Positions 36,846 to 45,476 of a stretch of DNA of 64,000 nt are shown piece by piece; position 1 is the stretch's first letter, and each line of letters starts with the position of its first letter. The DNA comes from Anaerolineaceae bacterium (GTDB lineage: Bacteria; Chloroflexota; Anaerolineae; Anaerolineales; Anaerolineaceae), in contig JAFPZX010000200.1 of assembly GCA_017417055.1 (NCBI GenBank), positions 1 to 64,000 of the forward strand, given 5' to 3'. The translations under genes were made by a program, and so were the position numbers. The notes under the pieces are model-generated. The model was not told the DNA's origin. It made no database searches and saw nothing but the letters and a program-made list of their open reading frames with translations.

Positions 36846-36855
36846 GTATAAAAGA

Positions 36856-37956
36856 ATGAATATTCCTTTTGTTTCTTTTCGCTCGATGGAACGTGAACTT
36901 GATGCAGAATTACGCGGTGCTTTTGACCGAGTTTTTGCTCGTTCCTGGTATATAAAGGGAGAAGAGAATAAATCCTTTGAAGAAGCCTTTGCCGCTTATC
37001 ATGGCGTAGAACACTGTGTTGGTGTCGGCAACGGACTTGATGCGCTGATGCTCGCTCTCAAATCCCTCGGTATCGGTGAAGGAGATGAAGTGATCGTTCC
37101 TTCCAACACCTATATTGCCACAGCTTTGGCGGTCACCTATGTAGGTGCAAAACCGGTGTTTGTTGAACCGAATATCCGCACCTTCAATATTGATCCTTCC
37201 CGGATCGAGGCGGCTGTTACGGAGAAAACGAAAGCAATCATACCGGTTCATCTTTATGGTCAGCCATGTGATATGGATCCGATCATGGAAATCGCCAGAA
37301 AGAGGGAATTGCGTGTAGTAGAAGACTGCGCTCAGGCGCATGGCGCCCGCTATAAGGGACAGCTTGTCGGAACCTTCGGTGATGCAGCGGGGTTTTCCTT
37401 CTATCCGGGGAAGAATCTCGGTGCGCTGGGCGATGCGGGTGCGGTGCTGACCAACGATAAAGAATTGGCGAAAAAGATCCGTGCCCTGGGTAATTATGGG
37501 TCGGATTACAAGTATCATCATATCTATCAGGGGAACAACTCCCGCCTGGATGAAATACAGGCGGCTTTCCTTTCTGCAAAACTCCCACATTTGGACCGCA
37601 TGAACGCGGAACGCCGCCGCATCGCGAAGCGTTATCTTGCGGAGATTCAACACTTGGATGTTATTCTGCCGACAGTCCCGGATTACGCAGAACCGGTCTG
37701 GCACATCTTCGCGGTGCGCTGTTCAAGTCGGGATGCGTTGGAAAAGCACATGAATGATCACGGCATTATGACCAACAAGCACTATCCCATCCCAATGCAC
37801 CTGCAGGAATGTTACCGTGACCTGGCCTTCCAGAAGGGTGATTTCCCCATCGCTGAGGAAATCAGCCAAACCGAACTATCCCTTCCTATGTTCTATGGTA
37901 TGACAGAGGAAGAGATTCAATTTGTTATAGATTCGATAAATGGATTAGTCAAATAA
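36856..37956 (+). CDS. FdtB/DegT-type sugar 3-aminotransferase
   Basis: 366 residues, a PLP-dependent aminotransferase of the DegT/DnrJ/EryC1/StrS family. The Schiff-base lysine is in [32 protein letters not shown] and NTYIATALA are the cofactor-binding parts and YGSDYKYHH is typical. Next to an FdtA-type isomerase it most likely aminates the 3-keto sugar to a dTDP-3-amino-3,6-dideoxyhexose such as Fuc3N or Qui3N. No N-acetyltransferase is seen nearby. Its stop overlaps the next start by one base (TAATG). Confidence 0.92.
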   Translation: MNIPFVSFRSMERELDAELRGAFDRVFARSWYIKGEENKSFEEAFAAYHGVEHCVGVGNGLDALMLALKSLGIGEGDEVIVPSNTYIATALAVTYVGAKPVFVEPNIRTFNIDPSRIEAAVTEKTKAIIPVHLYGQPCDMDPIMEIARKRELRVVEDCAQAHGARYKGQLVGTFGDAAGFSFYPGKNLGALGDAGAVLTNDKELAKKIRALGNYGSDYKYHHIYQGNNSRLDEIQAAFLSAKLPHLDRMNAERRRIAKRYLAEIQHLDVILPTVPDYAEPVWHIFAVRCSSRDALEKHMNDHGIMTNKHYPIPMHLQECYRDLAFQKGDFPIAEEISQTELSLPMFYGMTEEEIQFVIDSINGLVK

Positions 37957-38759
37957 TGGATAAATCTGTCGGTAACGATAATCTGATTTCGACAGAAGAA
38001 GGAAAAATTGCAGAGCTTCTGAAAAAAAGAAATTTGCAAAAGGTAAATGAGAATTCCCAAAAAGTTCATCCAAGATGTACTTTTTACACAAAATATGGGA
38101 AACGGTTTTTGGATTTATTGATTTCAATTCCTGTTTTTATAATTCTGCTGCCAATAAATTTTATTTTGGGAATTTGTACATTTTTAGATGTCGGACGGCC
38201 GATTTTATTCAAACAAACCCGGGTAGGGAAAAACGGTCAACATTTTATGATGGTCAAATTCCGCAACATGAATAACAAAACCGATTCGGAAGGAAAACTT
38301 CTTCCGCCTTCGGAGCGTACAACAAAATTTGGAAAAATCATGAGAAAGTATTCCTTTGATGAGCTGCTGAATTTTTGGAGCGTGCTGAAAGGAGATATGT
38401 CTATCATTGGACCGCGCCCGCAGCCGGTTTTCATTTATGATCGTATGTCAGACCGACATAAAATGCGCACAGCTTTGCGTCCGGGTCTGGAATGTCCTCG
38501 GATAATACATAACGAATGGAATAACGGCAGTTTATACCAGTGGTCGTATGAAAATGATATCTGGTATGTAGAAAATGTGAGTTTTCTTCTTGATATGCGA
38601 ATGGTTATTCTTCTGATAAAAATGGTATTTTCTTTACGACATCGCAGTGATCAGGCGGTTGGACGGGGTATCAGTTATTTTGTTGGTTACGATGACGATG
38701 GAATTGCTACAAGCTATAAAAACCAGTTAGCGAGAATGGAAAAAGAAGGTTCTTTATGA
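37956..38759 (+). CDS. catalytic half of a polyprenyl-phosphate sugar phosphotransferase
   Basis: 267 residues: a short N-terminal tail, one membrane helix (FLDLLISIPVFIILLPINFI), then the bacterial sugar transferase domain with KFRNM, SFDELLNFWSVLKGDMS (Asp-Glu dyad) and IIGPRPQP. It should start glycan assembly by moving a sugar-1-phosphate from a nucleotide sugar to undecaprenyl phosphate on the inner membrane face. The usual large N-terminal domain is not here but is fused to the ketoisomerase two genes upstream. It overlaps the next gene by ATGA. Confidence 0.9.
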   Translation: MDKSVGNDNLISTEEGKIAELLKKRNLQKVNENSQKVHPRCTFYTKYGKRFLDLLISIPVFIILLPINFILGICTFLDVGRPILFKQTRVGKNGQHFMMVKFRNMNNKTDSEGKLLPPSERTTKFGKIMRKYSFDELLNFWSVLKGDMSIIGPRPQPVFIYDRMSDRHKMRTALRPGLECPRIIHNEWNNGSLYQWSYENDIWYVENVSFLLDMRMVILLIKMVFSLRHRSDQAVGRGISYFVGYDDDGIATSYKNQLARMEKEGSL

Positions 38760-39715
38760 AACATAAAGTTCTTGTAACTGCAATCGGGACTGTAACAGCA
38801 GCTTCTATTGTCAGTGAACTGAAAAAAAACGGAAGGTATTACATTCTCGGAGCGGACATCAATAATCGATATGAAATTGCCACTTCGCTGGATGTGGATG
38901 AATATTACAAGTTTCCGCTTGCTGTCAATGATGAATATCTGCCATTTGTAATTGATTTTTGCCGGGATCATCAGGTGGAATATTATTTTGCCGTTATCGA
39001 TAAAGAGGTTGTAAAGCTTGCGGAGAACAGAGAAAAATTTTCGGAAATCGGTACAAAGCTTTGTGTCGTAAACCGGGAGTTCGCAGAAATCTGCCATTAC
39101 AAAGATGTTTTCAACAGTTGGATTTCTGAAAACATACCTTTCATAGGAATTAAATCATATAAGAATTACACAGATGCTGAACGAGCGTCTTTTCCGTTAT
39201 TCATCAAACCGGTGGAAGGCGTCGGAAGTGCGGGATGTGTAAAAATCAATAATTCAGCGGAATTGAAGTCATTGGTTTATCCGGATGATTTTGGAAAAAA
39301 GATACTGGTTCAGGAATTTATCACCGGTCAAAACATCACAGTGGATTGTGTCAGAAACCGCAAAACCGGTCAAAAAAATCAAATTCAGCGCCGTGAGCTG
39401 CTTCGTAATTCGCATGGCTGCGGAATTGCGGTTGAAATTATTCACGATGATAAGCTTTCAGAAATCTGCGATGAAATAATGGAAAAGCTTGATCTGAACG
39501 GTGTCTGCAATATGGAATTTTTTGAGACAGATTCCGGATACAAAATCATGGAGATTAATCCGCGGTTTTCTGCCGGGACGACTTATTCCTGCATGGCCGG
39601 CGTCAATACGGTACAAGCTGCTATCGATATCGCTGATGGCCGTGAATGTACTTTCGGTGAGATCGCTGTAGGAGCGCACTTCGCGGAACGCTATGAAGCT
39701 TATCGTATGGACTAA
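38756..39715 (+). CDS. ATP-grasp protein 1
   Basis: 319 residues, an ATP-grasp enzyme related to the carbamoyl-phosphate-synthase large-subunit domain. Features: VTAIGTVTAASIVSEL at the start, FPLFIKPVEGVGSAGC (ATP-binding lysine loop), ILVQEFITGQNITVD, and KIMEINPRFSAGTTY (metal-binding Glu/Asn). Such proteins form C-N or C-S bonds through acyl-phosphates. In a glycan operon it may attach an amino acid or other acyl group to an amino sugar, but the substrate is unknown. Translationally coupled to the phosphotransferase gene. Confidence 0.8.
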   Translation: MKHKVLVTAIGTVTAASIVSELKKNGRYYILGADINNRYEIATSLDVDEYYKFPLAVNDEYLPFVIDFCRDHQVEYYFAVIDKEVVKLAENREKFSEIGTKLCVVNREFAEICHYKDVFNSWISENIPFIGIKSYKNYTDAERASFPLFIKPVEGVGSAGCVKINNSAELKSLVYPDDFGKKILVQEFITGQNITVDCVRNRKTGQKNQIQRRELLRNSHGCGIAVEIIHDDKLSEICDEIMEKLDLNGVCNMEFFETDSGYKIMEINPRFSAGTTYSCMAGVNTVQAAIDIADGRECTFGEIAVGAHFAERYEAYRMD

Positions 39716-39724
39716 TACAGAAAA

Positions 39725-41020
39725 ATGCTGATCAGAGGACTGAAGGGAAAAAAGATATTACTTGTCGGTGGGCTGAACAATACCGTCGATTTGATTGATC
39801 TGGCTCACCGCAACGGCGTAACAGTTGGTGTGGCTGATTATAACAAGGGGACACTTGCGAAAAGTCTTGCGGACTACGCTCACGATGTAAGCGCCTATGA
39901 TGAAGATGACATGGCAGAACTGTGCCTTTCAGAGCATTATGACGGCGTGATCACCGCATTCAATGAACGTCTCGGACCAATTGTCCGTAAATTAGCGGAT
40001 CGTTTGGGTATGTATGCGCCTTTTACGGTGGAGCAGCTCCAAATGAGCACGAACAAGAAGTATTTCAAGCATACCTGTCAGAAATACGGTGTACCGGTCC
40101 CGAAAGAATACATCATTCAATCAATTGAAGATATCTTTAAGCAGGATATTGCTTATCCGGTTATTATCAAACCGGTTGACGCGGCAAGCGCGGTCGGTGT
40201 TATTCCCTGTCGCGATTCAAAGGAATTGGAAGCCGGATATGAAATTGCAATGTCAAAATCGAAAGTCGGTGACGTGATCGTTGAGCAGTATCTGCCTTAT
40301 GATGAGATCAACCTGACTTATATCGCCCAGGATGGTGACATTCAGCTGGCGGCGATCCATGACCGCTATTTCAACACCGAACAAAAAAGCGCGTCAAAAG
40401 CGCCTGATCTTTATATCTATCCCAGCCGCTATACGGATCTGATCCTTGAGAAATATAACGACAAGATCATAGCCATGCTGCAGGGGATTGGAATCAAAAA
40501 CGGTTCGCTTTTCATTCAGGCAATCGTGAAGGGTGAGGAGCTGTACTGTTATGAGGCCGGTATGCGGCTGAATGGCTGTAAGACGTACCAGATCCTCGAA
40601 GTGGAAAATGGCTACAACACCTTTGAACATCTGATGGAACTGGCGCTGACCGGTTCCATGGGAGAAAAGGTGACCTTTGACCCACATTTCAAACACTGGT
40701 ACGCCACGCTGAATGTTCTCGGCAAACCGGGTGCCACGATCGCGGAAGTCCGCGGGGAAAAGGCTTTGAATTCCTACCCCTGGATGGTTCACATTGCCCG
40801 CCGGGATGGGGTAGGTCACACCATCCCCGCTGATTCTGCCGGTACCCTGGTGCAGGATACCACCCGCATCCATATTGCCGCTGATACAAAAGAACAACTT
40901 ATGGAACGCATCGACCGCACTAATGAGCTCTTTCAGCTTCTGGATGCAGATGGGAACAGCATTATTCTCCCGCCCCATGACACAAAAGAGGTTCTTGCGG
41001 GGTTGAATTACGAATTGTAA
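39725..41020 (+). CDS. ATP-grasp protein 2
   Basis: 431 residues, an ATP-grasp ligase of a different subfamily: Rossmann-like start (KKILLVGGLNNTVDLIDLA), ATP loop YPVIIKPVDAASAVGV, VIVEQYLPYDEINLTYI and YEAGMRLNGCKTYQIL, with a C-terminal domain of about 120 residues as in PurK/PurT-like enzymes. It follows ATP-grasp 1 by 9 nt. The pair may act in sequence or as partners on the polymer or its precursor. Substrate unknown. Confidence 0.8.
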   Translation: MLIRGLKGKKILLVGGLNNTVDLIDLAHRNGVTVGVADYNKGTLAKSLADYAHDVSAYDEDDMAELCLSEHYDGVITAFNERLGPIVRKLADRLGMYAPFTVEQLQMSTNKKYFKHTCQKYGVPVPKEYIIQSIEDIFKQDIAYPVIIKPVDAASAVGVIPCRDSKELEAGYEIAMSKSKVGDVIVEQYLPYDEINLTYIAQDGDIQLAAIHDRYFNTEQKSASKAPDLYIYPSRYTDLILEKYNDKIIAMLQGIGIKNGSLFIQAIVKGEELYCYEAGMRLNGCKTYQILEVENGYNTFEHLMELALTGSMGEKVTFDPHFKHWYATLNVLGKPGATIAEVRGEKALNSYPWMVHIARRDGVGHTIPADSAGTLVQDTTRIHIAADTKEQLMERIDRTNELFQLLDADGNSIILPPHDTKEVLAGLNYEL

Positions 41021-41029
41021 AGAGTTTCA

Positions 41030-41920
41030 ATGAATATTTTGATTACCGGTTCGGATGGATTTCTTGGTTCAAAGATAACCCTCGCAATTCAAGAGAATAC
41101 TTCCTGGAATGTACTTGGCCTGACAAGGTCAAAGGATCTTGTGCAAAGTATGCAGAATCAAGATACAGGTATTGATCTTAGCCGCGTTCAGTATCTAACC
41201 AATGAAGAATTCTTACATTCACGTCAAGTTGATTGGGATTTATACGGGGCGGTTCATTTGGCCTTTTCTCGCCGTATGCAGCCGGCAGCAGATATTGCTT
41301 CCTCTATTAATTTTGCTGCTGCTGTTTTCCATAAGCTTGCGGATCTTCATACTGACCGTGTGATCAATATGTCTTCTCAGGGAATATATGGAAATACACC
41401 GGAAATCAGAACAGAAGAAACGCTGCCGGCTCCGGAAACACATTATTCGATGGCAAAGTATGCCTCAGAAATTTTATTCAATGATATTCTGCGGGATTGT
41501 CCGCATCACACAAATTTACGCCTTGATCCTGTTGCTCAAAGTCAAAATGTATTAAAAGGATTGATAAAATCTGCGAAAGAAGGTGTTATCAACCTGAAGG
41601 GTGGAAAACAGGTTTTTTCTTTTATTGATGCGGATGATGTGCCTTCTGCTGTTATTTCAATGCTTAAATCAAAAGGTGATTGGGATCTTGTTTACAATGT
41701 CGGTTGGAACAGAAAACGATATACTTTGATTGAATTAGCAAATCTCATCGCAGATGAAACTGAAAATGTGGGGTATCAACGACCGGTAATCAATATCGAA
41801 AATGCAGAATTTTTTTTATGGTCAGGACTTGATTCTACAAAGTTCCAGAAAAAAACAGGATGGACACCGGTTACACAATTGTTTGATACGGTTAAAAAAA
41901 TGTTATTAGATTGTGGATGA
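41030..41920 (+). CDS. NAD-dependent epimerase/dehydratase (SDR)
   Basis: 296 residues, extended SDR. NILITGSDGFLGSKI is the NAD-binding start, NMSSQGIYG the Ser region and HYSMAKYASE the YxxxK active site. It probably modifies a nucleotide sugar; the exact reaction is not readable. It lies 9 nt behind ATP-grasp 2. Base composition becomes clearly more AT-rich from here onward. Confidence 0.85.
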   Translation: MNILITGSDGFLGSKITLAIQENTSWNVLGLTRSKDLVQSMQNQDTGIDLSRVQYLTNEEFLHSRQVDWDLYGAVHLAFSRRMQPAADIASSINFAAAVFHKLADLHTDRVINMSSQGIYGNTPEIRTEETLPAPETHYSMAKYASEILFNDILRDCPHHTNLRLDPVAQSQNVLKGLIKSAKEGVINLKGGKQVFSFIDADDVPSAVISMLKSKGDWDLVYNVGWNRKRYTLIELANLIADETENVGYQRPVINIENAEFFLWSGLDSTKFQKKTGWTPVTQLFDTVKKMLLDCG

Positions 41921-42038
41921 AAACACCTCCGGTCAATTTGGAATTCAAGCAAGTTCTTTAATTGGAATTAAACCGGAACTAAGCAAAATTATTAAAAAAA
42001 TGGATTTACTTCTTCCATTTTCTTTTGAAAGAAAATAG
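41913..42038 (+). pseudogene. possible gene remnant
   Basis: A 41-codon open stretch in another frame, overlapping the SDR stop: DENTSGQFGIQASSLIGIK, then KKMDLLLPFSFERK and a stop. The amino-acid composition looks protein-like, and it occupies most of a 155-nt gap without a start or RBS of its own. It may be the tail of a deleted gene, but I cannot assign it. Confidence 0.25.
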
Positions 42039-42075
42039 AGCTCGGTAATATGAATCAAATTCAGGTTTTAGTTAA

Positions 42076-43242
42076 ATGGACAGTAGTAAAACAATAAATA
42101 TTTTACATGTGACCATTGGAGATGGAAACTATGGGGGTATCGCGAGTTTTCTGCATACGTTTTACAGTTATGTAGATCATCAACGGTTCCATTTTGATGT
42201 TTTATATTGCGGAGAAAATTCACTGAAAAGCAAAGAATCTGATCCTGTCTGGTCTGATTCAAAGATAGAAGCGTTACACATTTTAAAGAAAAATAATGGG
42301 ATATCAGAATATATAAGGTTACTGCCAAAATTAAAGAAAAAACTGTATGAAAAAGATTATGATATCGTCCATGTTGAAAGCAATAATCCGTTCCTGAATG
42401 CCTGCGTTTCAATTTTAGTAAATAATCAAATAGTTTATATTTCTCATTCACATAATTCTAAGCCGAATATCATTTCTGGATCAAAAGGAAATAGATTATT
42501 CAAAAAGACAATTTCCGGATTAATGAGAGTAATCATAAGAAAAAAGGCGGATGCGTTATTTGCCTGCTCAAAGGAGGCGGGATTATATTTATTTGGAGAA
42601 AAGGGGATAAGATCCAATAAGTTTTGTATTGTTCCCAATGCAATCGAAACCGGTAAATTTAAATTCAATAAAAACATACGACAAAAATTAAGAAATAAAG
42701 AAAACTTCATTATTGGATTCGCAGGACGTTTGGAATTGCAAAAAAATCCGATTTTTGCTGTCAATGTTTTCTATGAAATCTTGAAAAAGAACCAAAATGC
42801 TGTTTTGTGGATCATCGGAGATGGTGACAAAAAGACTGCAATCGAAAAAAGAATAAAAGAATTTAAAATACAAGATAAAGTGTTCATGTTGGGACAGAGA
42901 AATGACGTTTCTGATTTAATGCAGGCAATGGATATTCTTTTATTCCCTTCTTTTTATGAAGGTTTTGGTATTGTTGCTATTGAAGCGCAATGCTCCGGAT
43001 TAAGAGTCGCTGCATCAGACAGTGTTCCCGATTCTGTAAATCTAACCGGTCTTGTTTCATTTTTACCATTATCAGAGTCACCGGAATATTGGGCTGATTA
43101 TATCATCAGCAATCAACTTATGGAAAAAAATCGCGAAGATATGTCAGAAATAATCAAGAACGCAGGCTACGATATCAAAATTGCTGCGGAAAAACTTGAA
43201 GATCAATACATGATGCTGCTGCGGGAAAAGCACAAATCGTAA
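42076..43242 (+). CDS. GT4-family glycosyltransferase
   Basis: 388 residues with the GT-B fold. GDGNYGGIASFLHTFYSYVD is the N-terminal glycine loop. IIGFAGRLELQKNP and LFPSFYEGFGIVAIEAQ (the EX7E motif) mark the GT4 family. A retaining enzyme, probably adding a sugar to the lipid-linked glycan on the cytoplasmic face. Acceptor and donor are unknown. Confidence 0.88.
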   Translation: MDSSKTINILHVTIGDGNYGGIASFLHTFYSYVDHQRFHFDVLYCGENSLKSKESDPVWSDSKIEALHILKKNNGISEYIRLLPKLKKKLYEKDYDIVHVESNNPFLNACVSILVNNQIVYISHSHNSKPNIISGSKGNRLFKKTISGLMRVIIRKKADALFACSKEAGLYLFGEKGIRSNKFCIVPNAIETGKFKFNKNIRQKLRNKENFIIGFAGRLELQKNPIFAVNVFYEILKKNQNAVLWIIGDGDKKTAIEKRIKEFKIQDKVFMLGQRNDVSDLMQAMDILLFPSFYEGFGIVAIEAQCSGLRVAASDSVPDSVNLTGLVSFLPLSESPEYWADYIISNQLMEKNREDMSEIIKNAGYDIKIAAEKLEDQYMMLLREKHKS

Positions 43243-43245
43243 CTG

Positions 43246-43336
43246 TTCAGAACTTGAGTGACGCAACACCAGTACAGTTTTCTTGGGTGGATTTCACCAC
43301 AATAAAAAAGCTGTCCGGTATGTGCTCCGTTCTGAA
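43246..43336. repeat. MITE-like inverted-repeat element, family 2 (copy 1)
   Basis: 91 bp with ends TTCAGAAC and GTTCTGAA and further pairing inside (ACAGTTTT with AAAAGCTGT; GGGTGG with CCACC). The flanks AACTG on the left and TAGATAC on the right resemble those of the second copy at 51061. It lies between the GT4 and the CDP-glycerol-transferase-like gene. Confidence 0.7.
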
Positions 43337-43398
43337 TAGATACATTAATAATATTTTTGATGTTTATTACAATTACGAGAGGGTTTGAGGATAATTCA

Positions 43399-44565
43399 TT
43401 GGAAAAAAAATTTTTTATATTTAAATATTTTTGCATAAAGATCCTGCGGTTGTTTTCAAAATTATCTTTCCTGATTCCTTTACGAAACAATCAGATTTTG
43501 CTGATTGCTTACAACGGGAAGGAGTATTCTGACAGCCCCAGGTATATTTCTGATTACATTCAAAAGCGGGATCAGAAAAACGATTTTATTATGTACTGGG
43601 CTGTAAAAGAACCTGAAAGATATAAAAATATGGAAACAAAAAACCTCAGGTTCATCGAATATAGAAGTTTGCGTTTCGCGTTGGAACATATGCGTTCAAA
43701 ATTTATCATAACAAACATAAGCCCGATGAAAGCAATAGCGGGGCGTAAAGGGCAGGAAATTATCAGTACCTGGCATGGCGGCGGCGCTTATAAAAAGGTA
43801 GGTATGGCGCAATATCATCAATCGAAAGCTCGGCTTTCAATTGTTCGAATGACGATGAAGGATTCAACATTGGTACTAAGCAGCAGTAAGGCGTTTACGG
43901 ACGTTTGTATCCATGACGCGTTTCATTATGAAGGTGCTGTCCTGAATGCAGGGTTACCGAGAAATGATATTCTTTTCAAGTCCGATGTTCATTATGGAAT
44001 CAAAGAAAAAGTAAAAAATTTTTTTTCGCTTCCTTCAGCTATGCATATTGTTTTATATGCTCCTACCTATAGACGATCCGAATTAAATTGGGCTGAAAAA
44101 ATAGATTTTAAAGAATTGCTGAATTCGCTTCAAAATAGATTTTCCGGTGACTGGATCATCCTTTATCGCGCTCATAACATGATGAATCGGGATGACATGG
44201 TTTTGCGGAACAATTCCCTTTTAGATGCAACTGATTACCCGGATATGCAGGAATTACTGATTGCGGCGGATGTTTTGATCACGGATTATTCTTCTTCTAT
44301 CTGGGATTATTCGTTACTGAAAAAACCCGGTTTCCTATTTGTTCCGGACTTAGAATACTACGAGGAAAATAACGGACTTTGTACACCGATCGAAAAGTGG
44401 GGATTTGCGGTTTGCAAAACCAATGAAGAGCTGAAACAAAAAATCCATGATTATGATCAGAAGGAGCAAATCCGGGCTATTAGCGAAAACCATAAATTGT
44501 TTCATAGTTATGAAACCGGAAAAGCCTGTGAGTATGTTTATGATTACATCATAAGCAAAATCTAA
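43399..44565 (+). CDS. CDP-glycerol glycerophosphotransferase-like protein (TagB/TagF family)
   Basis: 388 residues from the TTG at 43399, which has GAGG 8 nt upstream; a longer frame starts at 43360. IISTWHGGGAYKKVGM, VLYAPTYRRSE, LYRAHNMM and VLITDYSSSIWDYSLLKKP are the conserved motifs of the family, which transfers polyol-phosphates from CDP-polyols in teichoic-acid-type polymers. With the TarI-like gene next to it, the polymer probably contains a glycerol- or ribitol-phosphate unit. Confidence 0.85.
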   Translation: MEKKFFIFKYFCIKILRLFSKLSFLIPLRNNQILLIAYNGKEYSDSPRYISDYIQKRDQKNDFIMYWAVKEPERYKNMETKNLRFIEYRSLRFALEHMRSKFIITNISPMKAIAGRKGQEIISTWHGGGAYKKVGMAQYHQSKARLSIVRMTMKDSTLVLSSSKAFTDVCIHDAFHYEGAVLNAGLPRNDILFKSDVHYGIKEKVKNFFSLPSAMHIVLYAPTYRRSELNWAEKIDFKELLNSLQNRFSGDWIILYRAHNMMNRDDMVLRNNSLLDATDYPDMQELLIAADVLITDYSSSIWDYSLLKKPGFLFVPDLEYYEENNGLCTPIEKWGFAVCKTNEELKQKIHDYDQKEQIRAISENHKLFHSYETGKACEYVYDYIISKI

Positions 44566-44620
44566 TCAGTCCATATAGATAATTTAAAAATGTAAGTATT
44601 TAGAATTCAACAACGCCCAT

Positions 44621-44669
44621 GAGGACAGGCACGCTTGTGTCGGCTTTACGACACAAGGTGCCAGTCCCC
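44621..44669. repeat. palindromic interspersed element, family 1 (copy 2)
   Basis: GGACAGGCACGCTTGTGTCG, a short centre, then CGACACAAGGTGCCAGTCC: a hairpin with near-complete arms, in the intergenic space before the cytidylyltransferase gene. It is the inverted counterpart of 27961-28008 (41 of 48 positions). Confidence 0.8.
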
Positions 44670-44692
44670 AAGTGCTCCTTTCTGATAAATAA

Positions 44693-45436
44693 ATGAGAAA
44701 ACAAAAAAATATGAATATCGCCATTATATTCGCAGGTGGGGTTGGACAACGGATGAACGCAAAGGCCTTGCCGAAGCAGTTTCTGGAAGTGCATGGCAAG
44801 CCGGTTATCATTTACACGCTGGAACACTTCGAAAGCCATCCGGATATTGACCACATCATTGTGGTCTGCGTAGAAGGATGGATCGACTACCTGCAATCCC
44901 TGCTGAAAAAATTTTATATCACCAAAGTTTCCGCGATCGTCCCCGGCGGTGATACCGGACAACATTCTATTCGCAATGGAATCTATAAAGCGGCTGAATT
45001 GTATCCGGAAGACAGTATCGTCCTCATCCACGACGGAGTACGTCCGCTCATCACTGCACAGATCATCACTGATTGTATTGACACTGTAAAAAAGCATGGC
45101 AATGCGATCACTGTCTCGCGCGCTATCGAAACGATCGTCATTTCTTCCACGGATCAGCGTGAAGATGTCGCGGATGTTGTTGACCGTTCCCGCTGCATGA
45201 TGGCACGCGCCCCGCAGTGTTTTGTCCTGCGTGATATTTATGCCGCGCACAAAAAGATGGATGAGACCGGGTATACCAATATCATTGATTCAGCCATGCT
45301 GATGCGGGAATTCGGAATGACACTGCATACGGTGGAAGGAGTGCCCGAGAATATAAAAATCACCACACCGGCTGATTTTTATATGTTCCGTGCACTTCTT
45401 GACGCACGGGAAAATTCTCAAATTATCGGTATGTAA
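44693..45436 (+). CDS. IspD/TarI-family cytidylyltransferase
   Basis: 247 residues. AIIFAGGVGQRMN, ALPKQFLEVHGKPVI, PGGDTGQHSIRNG and VLIHDGVRPLI are diagnostic of the IspD/TarI family. In a glycan operon next to a TagF-like enzyme, the TarI role (CTP plus ribitol-5-phosphate or a similar polyol-phosphate giving a CDP-polyol) is more likely than MEP-pathway IspD. A start at 44711 (MNIAIIF) is possible. No clear RBS at either start. Confidence 0.82.
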   Translation: MRKQKNMNIAIIFAGGVGQRMNAKALPKQFLEVHGKPVIIYTLEHFESHPDIDHIIVVCVEGWIDYLQSLLKKFYITKVSAIVPGGDTGQHSIRNGIYKAAELYPEDSIVLIHDGVRPLITAQIITDCIDTVKKHGNAITVSRAIETIVISSTDQREDVADVVDRSRCMMARAPQCFVLRDIYAAHKKMDETGYTNIIDSAMLMREFGMTLHTVEGVPENIKITTPADFYMFRALLDARENSQIIGM

Positions 45437-45476
45437 TAGTAAAAAATTCATAACAGTTATAAGGTTGAAGAGCAAA

